Source of the DNA: Corticicoccus populi
Lineage (GTDB): Bacteria > Bacillota > Bacilli > Staphylococcales > Salinicoccaceae
Direction: 5' to 3'
Length of the DNA: 64,000 nucleotides
Assembly (NCBI RefSeq): GCF_042686195.1
Contig: NZ_JBHUOQ010000004.1
Span: 186,001-250,000 of the forward strand
Both the position numbers and the translations under genes were made by a program. Positions 1 through 7,021 of the stretch are shown piece after piece. The notes beneath the pieces are model-generated. The model was not told the origin of the DNA. It saw only the letters and a list, made by a program, of their open reading frames with translations, and searched no databases. The first letter of the stretch is position 1. Each line of letters starts with the position of its first letter.

Positions 1-158
1 ATGATAAAGGTCCCGTGATGCAGATACATCGGCGTGTTCCACTTTATAACCGGCTCCAGTTCAGGATATTCTTTATGAATCCACTCAAGGACCTCTTCCA
101 TTCTGTCACGTTTATCAAGCTCTTCAATTTTGTTTACATACTCTTCAAATAACGCCAT
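1..158 (-). CDS. DUF1801/YdhG-like protein, C-terminus missing
   Basis: The gene starts at ATG 156-158 on the minus strand behind a good AAGGAGG site and runs off the left edge, leaving about 52 codons. The visible part has the pattern of the DUF1801 (YdhG/Fra-like) family: a short helical start (MALFEEYVNKIEE), then IKWNTPMYLHHGTFI. The paired W-N-x-P-M and HGTF motifs are typical. Some family members are described as frataxin-like iron chaperones, but that function cannot be tested from this fragment. It lies just downstream of corA in the same direction and may be the last gene of that short operon. Confidence 0.7.
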   Translation of the reverse strand, partial: MALFEEYVNKIEELDKRDRMEEVLEWIHKEYPELEPVIKWNTPMYLHHGTFI

Positions 159-170
159 TATAACGCCTCC

Positions 171-1136
171 TTAAAGCCATTTTTTTATTTTAAAGTACAT
201 CAGCATTGCGATACTGATGAACAGCATAATACCCATGATAATAAAGTAGCCGTAGTGCCACGATAATTCAGGCATATAGTCGAAATTCATACCGTAGATA
301 CCTGTAATTAAAGTCAACGGCAGAAATATTGCTGAGATCAGTGTTAAAAGTGTCATTACCCGGTTTGTTTTATACGAGTTATATGAAACATAATTGTCAC
401 GTATCTCATCTGTCATGTCATCGATTGACCGAATGATATTCATCTGCCGCTTGAGCATCAAATCTATATGCCTGAGCACACTTTTCTGATGACTGCCTTC
501 AACCAGTCTGCCTTCCGTTCTGATACTGATAACCAGTTCACTCACAGGCAGGATTACCCGCTTAACCTTTAGTAATCTGGACCTGATTTCAAACACATCA
601 TCCATAAAACCTCTGCTTTGTCTGTTCGTGCCCTGTCTGTCTTCAAGTGCAAAAACATCTTCTTCAACATCATAAGCTGCCTTAAAATAATTTTCCACTG
701 TCCGTTCCAATATAGTTAATGAAGCGTCCACCGGGTTGATATCATCAATTTTTAAAACCGTCTCTATATCAATTAGATCATCCAGTATTCCATTGTGATA
801 AGTAATTAACTGATTCCCGGAGACAATGATATTGATTGGCTGCGCTTTTAAATCCATCCCCATCGCATGACAGACAAACAGACGACTGTCATTATAATCA
901 ATATATTTCGGCAGATAGCTTCCGGTCTTGATGTCCTCTAAATCTTTTGTGACAATACCAAGCTGTGCCGACTCACTGTCCAGCTCCTGAATATCGTACC
1001 AGACAAAATCAACATTTTCCGGTATATCATCAATTTTTGAAGTCTGTGAAATTTCTTTCTGCACTTTATAATAAATATCCAAAACACTGCCCCCAAACTC
1101 AGATTTCAAAAACAAATAATGAATCATTGATTTCAT
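171..1136 (-). CDS. corA: CorA-family magnesium/divalent cation transporter
   Basis: This is a CorA/MRS2-type channel of about 321 residues. It has a long soluble N-terminal domain with a charged coiled region, then two C-terminal membrane helices. The diagnostic G-M-N motif follows the first helix (about residues 282-284, in GIYGMNF), and the protein ends with a basic tail (KIKKWL), as is usual for CorA. The open frame extends further upstream, but that part lies wholly inside the phosphoesterase gene. The start at 1134-1136 (MKSMIHY) or 1125-1127 (MIHYLF) fits family length better. Neither has a strong ribosome site, so translation is probably coupled to the upstream gene, whose end it overlaps by some 30 bases. 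Likely substrates are Mg2+, Co2+ or Ni2+. Confidence 0.85.
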   Translation of the reverse strand: MKSMIHYLFLKSEFGGSVLDIYYKVQKEISQTSKIDDIPENVDFVWYDIQELDSESAQLGIVTKDLEDIKTGSYLPKYIDYNDSRLFVCHAMGMDLKAQPINIIVSGNQLITYHNGILDDLIDIETVLKIDDINPVDASLTILERTVENYFKAAYDVEEDVFALEDRQGTNRQSRGFMDDVFEIRSRLLKVKRVILPVSELVISIRTEGRLVEGSHQKSVLRHIDLMLKRQMNIIRSIDDMTDEIRDNYVSYNSYKTNRVMTLLTLISAIFLPLTLITGIYGMNFDYMPELSWHYGYFIIMGIMLFISIAMLMYFKIKKWL

Positions 1137-1914
1137 ATGACATGTCATCGGTCCGCCATTCCCGTTTATAACCAAGGCATGCGCAGATATATGTGGTATC
1201 CGCCTCTTCAATATAATGTCTGAAATGAACATGCCCCATCACGCTGTATTTAATATTGTACTGTTCATATAAATCATCCATATCACTTGTACCGATAAAG
1301 GCATTGTAGTAATCGAATAACCGGTGCGGCATAGGCACCCTGAACCTCTTATGTGTAACGACATGCGTTACGAGGATTATTTTTTTATCACCGGCAGATA
1401 ACAGATCCTTTTCGATTACTTTTCTGAATGATTTAGATACTTCCGGGTCACTCATCTTCCAGTCTATATTCACCTTATCCTGCCATGTCCCGCCGTAATA
1501 GGCACGCTTATTCAGGCGCTCATATGAAAAGCGCTCTGATGCATAGGAATAGTCATACCATGCCGGATGACCGACAATAATCCATTCATCATTAATCGTA
1601 AGCGGTGAACGGATTAAACATTCCGGCAGTGATTCATAAGCCTTCAAAAGTCCATATGAATCCGTTTGCTCCCCGCCCGACCACAAGTCATGATTACCGG
1701 GGATAAAATAAATATCAATCCCTGACAACCGCTTGACATTCCGTATAAATAACGTCGTTATATCGTAATTATTAGAGATGTCTCCGGCAATAATCAAGAG
1801 CTCGACACCACGATCCTTAATCACCTCTGCCAATGTTCTCTCAAAGACTGGTATATATTCTGTTGTATTCTTATATCTGTCGATATGCAGATCGGATATT
1901 ACGCCTATTTTCAT
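1099..1914 (-). CDS. Calcineurin-like metallophosphoesterase
   Basis: The protein (271 residues) carries the full two-metal phosphoesterase motif set in order: D-x-H near the start (ISDLHID), GDxxxN (AGDISNN), GNHD (PGNHDLW), a later histidine motif (VTHVVTH) and G-H-x-H (GHVHF). The substrate is not evident; relatives include uncharacterised cytosolic phosphodiesterases. I start it at ATG 1912-1914, which has GGGTGG five bases upstream. A GTG nine bases further up would place the ribosome site badly. Its 3' end overlaps corA, so the two are probably one transcript. Confidence 0.85.
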   Translation of the reverse strand: MKIGVISDLHIDRYKNTTEYIPVFERTLAEVIKDRGVELLIIAGDISNNYDITTLFIRNVKRLSGIDIYFIPGNHDLWSGGEQTDSYGLLKAYESLPECLIRSPLTINDEWIIVGHPAWYDYSYASERFSYERLNKRAYYGGTWQDKVNIDWKMSDPEVSKSFRKVIEKDLLSAGDKKIILVTHVVTHKRFRVPMPHRLFDYYNAFIGTSDMDDLYEQYNIKYSVMGHVHFRHYIEEADTTYICACLGYKREWRTDDMSYEINDSLFVFEI

Positions 1915-2022
1915 TTCTGCCACCCTGTAATAGTAGTTACTATATATATTACGTTAAAAATTCCCTGCGGGCTATTATAATACTTTTACAGAACCCCATC
2001 TTATTCTAAAACACTTTTTTAT

Positions 2023-2051
2023 TTTAACTGAAAACGTTTTAGCAGTATAAT
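2023..2051 (+). promoter_or_regulatory. Probable SigA promoter of dhaKLM
   Basis: A perfect -10 hexamer TATAAT lies at 2046-2051, 27 bases before the dhaK start codon. The best -35 is a weak TTAACT at 2024-2029 (16-base spacer). A weak -35 with a catabolite site inside the spacer suggests strong regulation. Confidence 0.55.
2029..2044 (+). promoter_or_regulatory. cre-like catabolite control site in the dha promoter
   Basis: The sequence TGAAAACGTTTTAGCA lies between the -35 and -10 elements. It matches the CcpA cre consensus TGWAARCGYTWWNCW at all positions but one (G for C at position 14). Binding here would block RNA polymerase, giving glucose repression of the dihydroxyacetone kinase operon. 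The single mismatch keeps this a prediction. Confidence 0.5.
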
Positions 2052-2077
2052 GACCTTAAAAGGGGAGGTTTAAAATA

Positions 2078-3040
2078 ATGAGAAAGTTAATTAATCAAAA
2101 AGAACATTTTATTAAAGATATGCTGGATGGTTTAAAATTTCATGACCAAAAAATTTCTATTATTGAAGATTCCATCGTCGTTAGAAAAGTGAAAAAAGAG
2201 AGCGGGGTGGCGATTGTCTCAGGCGGAGGCAGCGGACATGAACCGGCACATGCGGGCTACGTTGCTGATGGTATGCTTGATGCTGCTGTATGCGGTGAAG
2301 TCTTCACATCACCCACACCGGATAAAATTCTTGCAGCCATTAAAGCTGTCGATAATGGTGACGGTGTTCTCTTGGTTGTTAAAAATTATGCCGGTGATGT
2401 GCTTAATTTTGATATGGCAAAAGAACTCGCGGAAGCAGAAGGGCACAATGTCGCAACAGTCATTGTCCGGGATGATATCGCTATAGACAATGCCGAACAA
2501 AGACGCGGTGTTGCCGGCACAGTTCTCGTTCACAAATACGCCGGTTACTTGTCGGGTCACGGCTCTAATCTTCAACAGATTGTTGAAAAAGTCGAGAACA
2601 TGATGGAAAGTCTGCACTCTATCGGAATGGCCGTTCATCCATGCCTCGTTCCGACAACTGGAGAATTCGGATTTGATTTGGAAGAAGACGAAATGGAGAT
2701 TGGTATCGGAATTCACGGAGAGAAGGGGATTTACAGAGAAAAATCTGAGACTGTTGATAAAATTGCCGGCCGTCTTCTGTCGGAACTCCTGCCTCATAAT
2801 GATGACAATGATATCATACTCATGATTAACGGAATGGGCGGCACACCGGATAGTGAACTCCTTATCGTTACGAAGTATGTTATGGAGGCGCTTGAAGAAA
2901 AGGGGAAAACAGTGCATAAACTGCTTGTCGGCAACTATATGACAGCACTTGATATGCAGGGGTTTTCTCTAACCATCGTGTCGCACAATGATGAACTTTT
3001 AAAGTCGTTAAATGCACCGACTGAATCTACTCATTATTAA
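2078..3040 (+). CDS. dhaK: PTS-dependent dihydroxyacetone kinase, DhaK subunit
   Basis: DhaK binds dihydroxyacetone covalently and passes it to DhaL for phosphorylation, feeding glycolysis. Of 320 residues, the glycine-rich phosphate loop GGGSGHEP is at 49-56 and the substrate-binding histidine is His213 in GIHGEKG, the conserved hemiaminal-forming residue. The length is close to the usual 330. The start has an excellent AGGGGAGG site. It is the first gene of dhaK-dhaL-dhaM, with gaps of only 12 and 4 bases, so the three are clearly one operon. A near-consensus cre overlaps the promoter. No dedicated activator gene is next to it. Confidence 0.95.
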   Translation: MRKLINQKEHFIKDMLDGLKFHDQKISIIEDSIVVRKVKKESGVAIVSGGGSGHEPAHAGYVADGMLDAAVCGEVFTSPTPDKILAAIKAVDNGDGVLLVVKNYAGDVLNFDMAKELAEAEGHNVATVIVRDDIAIDNAEQRRGVAGTVLVHKYAGYLSGHGSNLQQIVEKVENMMESLHSIGMAVHPCLVPTTGEFGFDLEEDEMEIGIGIHGEKGIYREKSETVDKIAGRLLSELLPHNDDNDIILMINGMGGTPDSELLIVTKYVMEALEEKGKTVHKLLVGNYMTALDMQGFSLTIVSHNDELLKSLNAPTESTHY

Positions 3041-3052
3041 GGAGCGTATCTT

Positions 3053-3628
3053 ATGGACAATGAAAAACTACTTTCAAGAATGCACGGTTTAAAAAATACT
3101 TTCACAGAAAAAGAATCACTGTTAACATCTCTCGACAGAGAAATCGGGGACGGGGACCACGGCGTAAATATGAAACGCGGATTTAATGCGGTCAATGATA
3201 AGGTGACAGCAGGTTCTACTGCCGACATTTTAAAACAGACCGGAATGACATTAATGAGCTCCATCGGCGGGGCGAGCGGACCACTTTACGGTTTCAGCTT
3301 TGTAAAGATGAGCAGTGCCGCTAAAGAAGAAATTGACCAGGACAACCTGATTGAATTACTGGATATATTTGCTGAAACTGTTGCAGATAAAGGCAAGGTT
3401 GAAGGCGGAGAGAAGACAATGTATGATGTCATCAAACGAGCGCCTGATTTAGTCAGGGAAACCGGGAAACTGAATCTGGATGCACTTCAAAAATTCGCGG
3501 ATGATACAGAAGATATGATTGCTCAAAAAGGCCGGGCAGCATACTTTAAAGAGAAATCTGCAGGTACAATTGATCCCGGTGCACAGAGCGCAGTTTATAT
3601 CCTTCATGCATTATCGTTAGGGGAGTGA
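3053..3628 (+). CDS. dhaL: Dihydroxyacetone kinase, ADP-binding DhaL subunit
   Basis: DhaL (191 residues) holds a permanently bound ADP that is re-phosphorylated by DhaM and then phosphorylates dihydroxyacetone on DhaK. The metal-binding aspartate motif GDGDHG sits at residues 32-37, and the family's glycine-rich stretch is at about 79-86 (SSIGGASG). The C-terminal DPGAQSA segment is also typical. It lies 12 bases after dhaK with its own GGAG site and is followed by dhaM after four bases. Confidence 0.95.
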   Translation: MDNEKLLSRMHGLKNTFTEKESLLTSLDREIGDGDHGVNMKRGFNAVNDKVTAGSTADILKQTGMTLMSSIGGASGPLYGFSFVKMSSAAKEEIDQDNLIELLDIFAETVADKGKVEGGEKTMYDVIKRAPDLVRETGKLNLDALQKFADDTEDMIAQKGRAAYFKEKSAGTIDPGAQSAVYILHALSLGE

Positions 3629-3632
3629 CAGT

Positions 3633-4001
3633 ATGCCAGAGATATTAATTATCAGCCACAGCAGTAAAATTGCAGAGGGCAGCCGTGCTTTAATTGAACA
3701 GATGGCTCCCGGTGTTACGATTCATGCATCGGGTGGTGTCAATGACGGACAGGATATCGGGACAAGTATCGACCTCATCAATGATATGCTCGCAGGAGCA
3801 GGCGGTGACACGATATGCTTTTATGATATCGGCTCAAGCTTAATGAACCTTGAAATGGCAGTTGAGATGTATGATGGGAAATATAATCTTCATATTGCTC
3901 ATGCACCTATTGTCGAGGGTGCTTTCCTTGCGGCAGTGGAGTTAAGTATCGGTACTGATATCGATTCTGTATTAGAGAAACTTCAGAAAATGAAGAAATA
4001 A
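3633..4001 (+). CDS. dhaM: Dihydroxyacetone kinase phosphotransferase DhaM (EIIA-man-like)
   Basis: DhaM takes phosphate from HPr and re-phosphorylates the ADP on DhaL. This 122-residue form has only the EIIA(Man)-like domain, as in other Firmicutes, without the extra HPr/EI-like domains of E. coli DhaM. The phosphate-accepting histidine is His9 in ISHSSKIAEG. The later GDTICFYDIGSSLMN stretch is also typical. It ends the dha operon. No strong terminator follows directly; the nearest is about 180 bases downstream, after a candidate small RNA. Confidence 0.93.
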   Translation: MPEILIISHSSKIAEGSRALIEQMAPGVTIHASGGVNDGQDIGTSIDLINDMLAGAGGDTICFYDIGSSLMNLEMAVEMYDGKYNLHIAHAPIVEGAFLAAVELSIGTDIDSVLEKLQKMKK

Positions 4002-4075
4002 ATTGAATATATACACTTTTCCCAATTCCTTAAATATTCATATGATTTAACATTTGATATTTTTATAATATTACT

Positions 4076-4212
4076 GTAACATTATTGTCACATCATGAAA
4101 TACTTGTGTAATATATGCTGTCCCGCAGCATATATCATACTTTCCAGCCTATGTAACCTGAAAGCACTATACCTGTATGCACCTTACCTAACCAGTGAGG
4201 TGCTTTATTTTA
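4076..4212 (+). ncRNA. Candidate small RNA with C-rich hairpin loop
   Basis: A perfect 10-bp stem (ATATATGCTG, 4111-4120, with CAGCATATAT, 4126-4135) closes the five-base loop TCCCG. UCCC loops are a recurring target-recognition element of staphylococcal regulatory RNAs. About 45 bases later an intrinsic terminator ends the unit. Possible starts are downstream of TATAAT at 4064-4069 (no clear -35) or of TTGTCA-N18-TAATAT (4085-4114); the latter would start inside the hairpin, so the 5' end is uncertain. It could instead be the 3' untranslated region of dhaKLM, or a processed piece of it. I recognise no known RNA family. Confidence 0.4.
4179..4212 (+). terminator. Intrinsic terminator
   Basis: The stem GCACCTTAC (4179-4187) pairs with GTGAGGTGC (4195-4203) with one T-G wobble and a seven-base loop, followed by TTTATTTT. 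It ends either the dha transcript or the candidate small RNA in front of it. Confidence 0.75.
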
Positions 4213-4224
4213 TGATTCAACTGA

Positions 4225-4240
4225 TGTTTCACGTGAAATT
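4225..4240 (+). other. parS-like 16-mer (14/16)
   Basis: TGTTTCACGTGAAATT matches the Firmicutes ParB/Spo0J site TGTTNCACGTGAAACA except for the last two bases. It lies between genes, as real parS sites may. A second near-match is at 46340-46355. Confidence 0.4.
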
Positions 4241-4256
4241 TATGATATTGTCATAA

Positions 4257-4285
4257 TTGACACATGCACTATGCCTATCAATGAT
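4257..4285 (+). promoter_or_regulatory. Promoter of the PepSY/FixH-like pair
   Basis: A perfect -35 TTGACA (4257-4262) is followed after 17 bases by AATGAT (4280-4285, 4/6 to TATAAT). It lies about 35 bases upstream of the start codon at 4320. Confidence 0.5.
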
Positions 4286-4319
4286 TCATAATAGAATCCG
4301 TAGTCAAAAGGAGGGCTTT

Positions 4320-5657
4320 ATGAAGAAAAAATCGATTCATCCATTAATCTGGAGGTGGCATTTATATGCCGGTCTGATCATTTCTCCATTTTTAATCATA
4401 CTTGCTGTGACAGGCGCAATATACTTATTTAAGCATGATATTGAGGCATACATATACAAAGACTATTATCAGGTCGAAGAGGGCGGCGAGCGCCTGAATC
4501 CAAGTGATTTAGTCAATACAGCTGTCAATACAGCGGGCGGCGGTGATGTCACACGCTACCGTCCGGGTGAAGACCCGTCACGTTCTGTTGAAGTCGGACT
4601 AATTGATAACAACGGCGATGCCCTGACGATTTTTATCAACCCGTACACAAGGGAAGTGCTCGGTACAATCAATGATAATACACGGCCGATGGATATCATC
4701 GAACGTGTTCACGGGGAACTGTCTGCCGGAACAATAGGGGACAGAATCGTCGAATTAATCGCCTGCTGGACCATTATCATGATACTTTCCGGCTTGTACT
4801 TATGGTTCCCGAAAACAAAAGAAAAAATCAAAGGCGTATTCACATTCCGCCTTAATAAAGGTAACAGGGTGCGATGGCGTGACCTCCATGCTGTCTCCGG
4901 GTTCTGGTTTTCACTTTCCCTTCTGTTCTTTTTATTATCCGGCCTGCTTTGGACTGGCTTTTGGGGTAACGGTGTACAACAGCTGGTTACCGCTTCCGGC
5001 AGCGGGTACCCGCCCTCAATATGGGTAGGGGATGCACCTGAATCAGATATTGTAACAGAAGATGTTGCCGATGTTTCATGGGCTGCAGAACAGCTTCCTG
5101 TTGCTGATTCTGAAATGATTTCCGGCTACAGACAGGCATCCATCAATGATATCGCTGAAACTGCCGAAAGCACCGGCATCCATCCATCATATGATATCTT
5201 TTATCCGGCAGGTGAGACCGGGGTATTCACACTCAGTACATTCCCTGACCGCGCACAGGACGAAGCGACGGTCCATATCGATCAATATTCTAATTCTGTG
5301 ATTGCAGATTACCGTTACGACCATTACGGCCCGATTGGAAAGTTTTTTGCCCTCGGAATTACTATTCATAAAGGACTCCAGTTCGGTCTCATTAACCAGT
5401 TGTTCGGACTCGTCATTTGTATCGGTTTGATTGGTATGGTTGCTACAGGATTCTGGATGTGGTGGAAGCGTAAACCAAAAGGACGTATGGGTGCACCGAA
5501 ATCTGAAAGTATTGTCCGGCACAAAGGAATATTATTCACTTTAATTGTGCTCGGTTTGATTTTCCCGCTGGTCGGTGTATCACTGATTATTATCTGGCTG
5601 ATTAATATATTTATAATTAGAAAAAATGAAACACTGAGAAATTTTTTCTATAGATAG
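4320..5657 (+). CDS. PepSY-associated membrane protein (PiuB-like)
   Basis: This 445-residue membrane protein belongs to the PepSY-associated TM helix family (PiuB-like). It begins with a conserved HPLIWRWHLYAGLIISPFLI helix and has a periplasm-side PepSY region after it. Three further helical blocks follow: about 150-170, 200-225 (RDLHAVSGFWFSLSLLF) and the C-terminal third (HKGLQFGLINQLFGL and after). Histidines in the helices (RWH, LH, IHKG) could bind haem. Family members have been linked to iron or siderophore reduction, but the role here is unproven. The start at 4320 has an ideal AAGGAGGG site, so the longer upstream frame is rejected. A lipoprotein gene follows after eight bases and must be co-transcribed. 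Confidence 0.8.
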   Translation: MKKKSIHPLIWRWHLYAGLIISPFLIILAVTGAIYLFKHDIEAYIYKDYYQVEEGGERLNPSDLVNTAVNTAGGGDVTRYRPGEDPSRSVEVGLIDNNGDALTIFINPYTREVLGTINDNTRPMDIIERVHGELSAGTIGDRIVELIACWTIIMILSGLYLWFPKTKEKIKGVFTFRLNKGNRVRWRDLHAVSGFWFSLSLLFFLLSGLLWTGFWGNGVQQLVTASGSGYPPSIWVGDAPESDIVTEDVADVSWAAEQLPVADSEMISGYRQASINDIAETAESTGIHPSYDIFYPAGETGVFTLSTFPDRAQDEATVHIDQYSNSVIADYRYDHYGPIGKFFALGITIHKGLQFGLINQLFGLVICIGLIGMVATGFWMWWKRKPKGRMGAPKSESIVRHKGILFTLIVLGLIFPLVGVSLIIIWLINIFIIRKNETLRNFFYR

Positions 5658-5665
5658 GGGGCTTT

Positions 5666-6133
5666 ATGAAAAGAATATTATTGATAATACTGGCTTTTTC
5701 CATGTTGTCTGCGTGCAGTATACTGTCTGATGAAACACATGATATTTATAATGACATTCCCGATTTTGACATTGCCGTTGACCTTTCTCAAATAAAGTCC
5801 TCAGAAGAGATATCGCCTGTTAACCTTTACATCAATGCAGATGATGCACCGATTACTGATGCGGAGGTTTCCTTCACTATCTGGTGGAGCAGGGAGTCTG
5901 AACAGTTCGGGACAGACTATACTGCAGAATATGATGAAGCGGGCTACTACACAGCAGATATTGAAATACCACATGACGGTTTATTCTATATACAGGCATC
6001 CATTAATCACGATCAGATTACAGCAGATCCAGTCAGATATTTTACTGTCGGAAATACAGACATGCTTGAACATATGATTCTGGAAGAATTGATTGGTGAC
6101 GATGAAGAACTTGAAATTGAAGGACACCATTAA
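5666..6133 (+). CDS. FixH/YtkA-like lipoprotein
   Basis: The 155-residue product has a short lipoprotein signal with a lipobox ending at Cys17 (MLSAC) and is therefore predicted to be anchored on the outer face of the membrane. The mature part has one beta-sandwich region (about 40-130) with the FixH/YtkA pattern: a rule-like segment of charged beta strands ending in DGLFYIQASI. YtkA/FixH domains often go with copper or haem metabolism. It is the second gene after the PepSY membrane protein, which supports a shared metal or redox function. The acidic tail (IGDDEELEIEGHH) is short and could bind metal. A strong terminator follows. Confidence 0.7.
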   Translation: MKRILLIILAFSMLSACSILSDETHDIYNDIPDFDIAVDLSQIKSSEEISPVNLYINADDAPITDAEVSFTIWWSRESEQFGTDYTAEYDEAGYYTADIEIPHDGLFYIQASINHDQITADPVRYFTVGNTDMLEHMILEELIGDDEELEIEGHH

Positions 6134-6175
6134 AAAATGAGGACGCAGCTTTTAAAAGCTGCGTCCTCATTTTTT
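6132..6175. terminator. Bidirectional terminator, perfect 44-bp palindrome
   Basis: The arms 6132-6153 and 6154-6175 are exactly complementary. The core ATGAGGACGCAGCTTTT is flanked by A-tracts and T-tracts on both sides, so it can stop both the FixH-like gene (plus strand) and uxuB (minus strand), whose stop codon touches its edge. Confidence 0.95.
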
Positions 6176-7020
6176 TAAACACCCGAGTAAGCCATAAATC
6201 CACCGTCAACCGGGATAGTAATGCCTGTAATGAATTTTGACATACTGTCATCCGACAGAAATAATAATGTACCGAGCAGGTCCTCAGGTTCACCGAAACG
6301 ACGCTGAGGTGTATGATTAATAATTTTCCCGGCCCGTTCTGAATAGGAGCCGTCTTTATTTAAAAGCAGATTCCGGTTCTGTTCTGTTAAAAAGAAACCC
6401 GGAGCAATCGCATTCACTCTGATACCCGCTTCTGCGAAATGAACCGCCAGCCACTTCGTTAAGTTTTCAATTCCTGACTTTGCTGCACTGTAGGCAGGTA
6501 CTTTTGTCATTGGTGACGGTGCGGACATTGATGAAATATTAATCACTGTACCACCTGTTTCCGTCATTTCTTTTGCAAATATCTGTGTTGGAATCAGTGT
6601 TCCCATGATGTTAAGACGGAATACGTGATCAAATCCTCCGGACTCCAGGTCAAAAAAGGATTTCACAGCCTCGTCCGATATATCTCCCGCCTCATATATT
6701 TCTTTGTCCGTAATAGCATCAGGGTGATTGCCACCGGCACCGTTGATTAAGAGACTGCAGTCCCCGAGCTCCCTTTTAACTGTATCGTATGCAGCTTTAA
6801 CACTTTCTTTATCCAGGACATCACAGCTGACTGCAATCGCTGTACCATCCCCACTCTTAATATCATCAGCTATTTCCTGTCCACTTTCAACGTTGCGGTT
6901 TAATATCGCGACCTTCATACCCTGGGCTGCCAGTGTCTTTGCCATCTCCCGGCATAAAACTCCGCTGCCGCCTGTAACAACAGCCACTTTCCCCTTTAAA
7001 CTTTTATATTCAGGAAGCAT
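6175..7020 (-). CDS. uxuB: SDR-family D-mannonate oxidoreductase (UxuB/YjmF type)
   Basis: This short-chain dehydrogenase (281 residues) has the NAD-binding TGGSGVL at 16-22, NAG-like INGAGG at 92-97, catalytic Ser163/164 (NISS) and the Tyr177/Lys181 pair in YSAAKSG. It resembles Bacillus YjmF, the SDR isofunctional to UxuB, which interconverts D-fructuronate and D-mannonate. That role is strongly supported by the uxuA gene one base upstream. It is the last gene of the regulator-TRAP-dehydrogenase-uxuA-uxuB operon, and the terminator follows at once. The name rests on family and context, since other SDRs share these motifs. Confidence 0.85.
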   Translation of the reverse strand: MLPEYKSLKGKVAVVTGGSGVLCREMAKTLAAQGMKVAILNRNVESGQEIADDIKSGDGTAIAVSCDVLDKESVKAAYDTVKRELGDCSLLINGAGGNHPDAITDKEIYEAGDISDEAVKSFFDLESGGFDHVFRLNIMGTLIPTQIFAKEMTETGGTVINISSMSAPSPMTKVPAYSAAKSGIENLTKWLAVHFAEAGIRVNAIAPGFFLTEQNRNLLLNKDGSYSERAGKIINHTPQRRFGEPEDLLGTLLFLSDDSMSKFITGITIPVDGGFMAYSGV

Positions 7021-7021
7021 A

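Larger units (their letters stand above)
4002..4319 (+). other. Intergenic region dhaM to PepSY gene
   Basis: This 318-base AT-rich gap contains no credible ORF. In order it holds a perfect 10-bp hairpin (4111-4135), an intrinsic terminator (4179-4212), a parS-like 16-mer (4225-4240) and a promoter with a perfect -35 (4257-4285) for the PepSY gene. The first two together look like a small RNA unit. Confidence 0.7.

Noticed and set aside
1137..1232. N-terminal extension of CorA
   Set aside because: It lies inside the phosphoesterase gene and does not resemble the CorA N-terminus.
2309..2917. 202-codon open frame antisense to dhaK
   Set aside because: It lies entirely inside dhaK, has no ribosome site and reads as Phe/Asn/His-rich noise.
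4085..4114. Promoter TTGTCA-N18-TAATAT for the small RNA
   Set aside because: The predicted start would fall in the hairpin loop and destroy the stem; kept only as an alternative.
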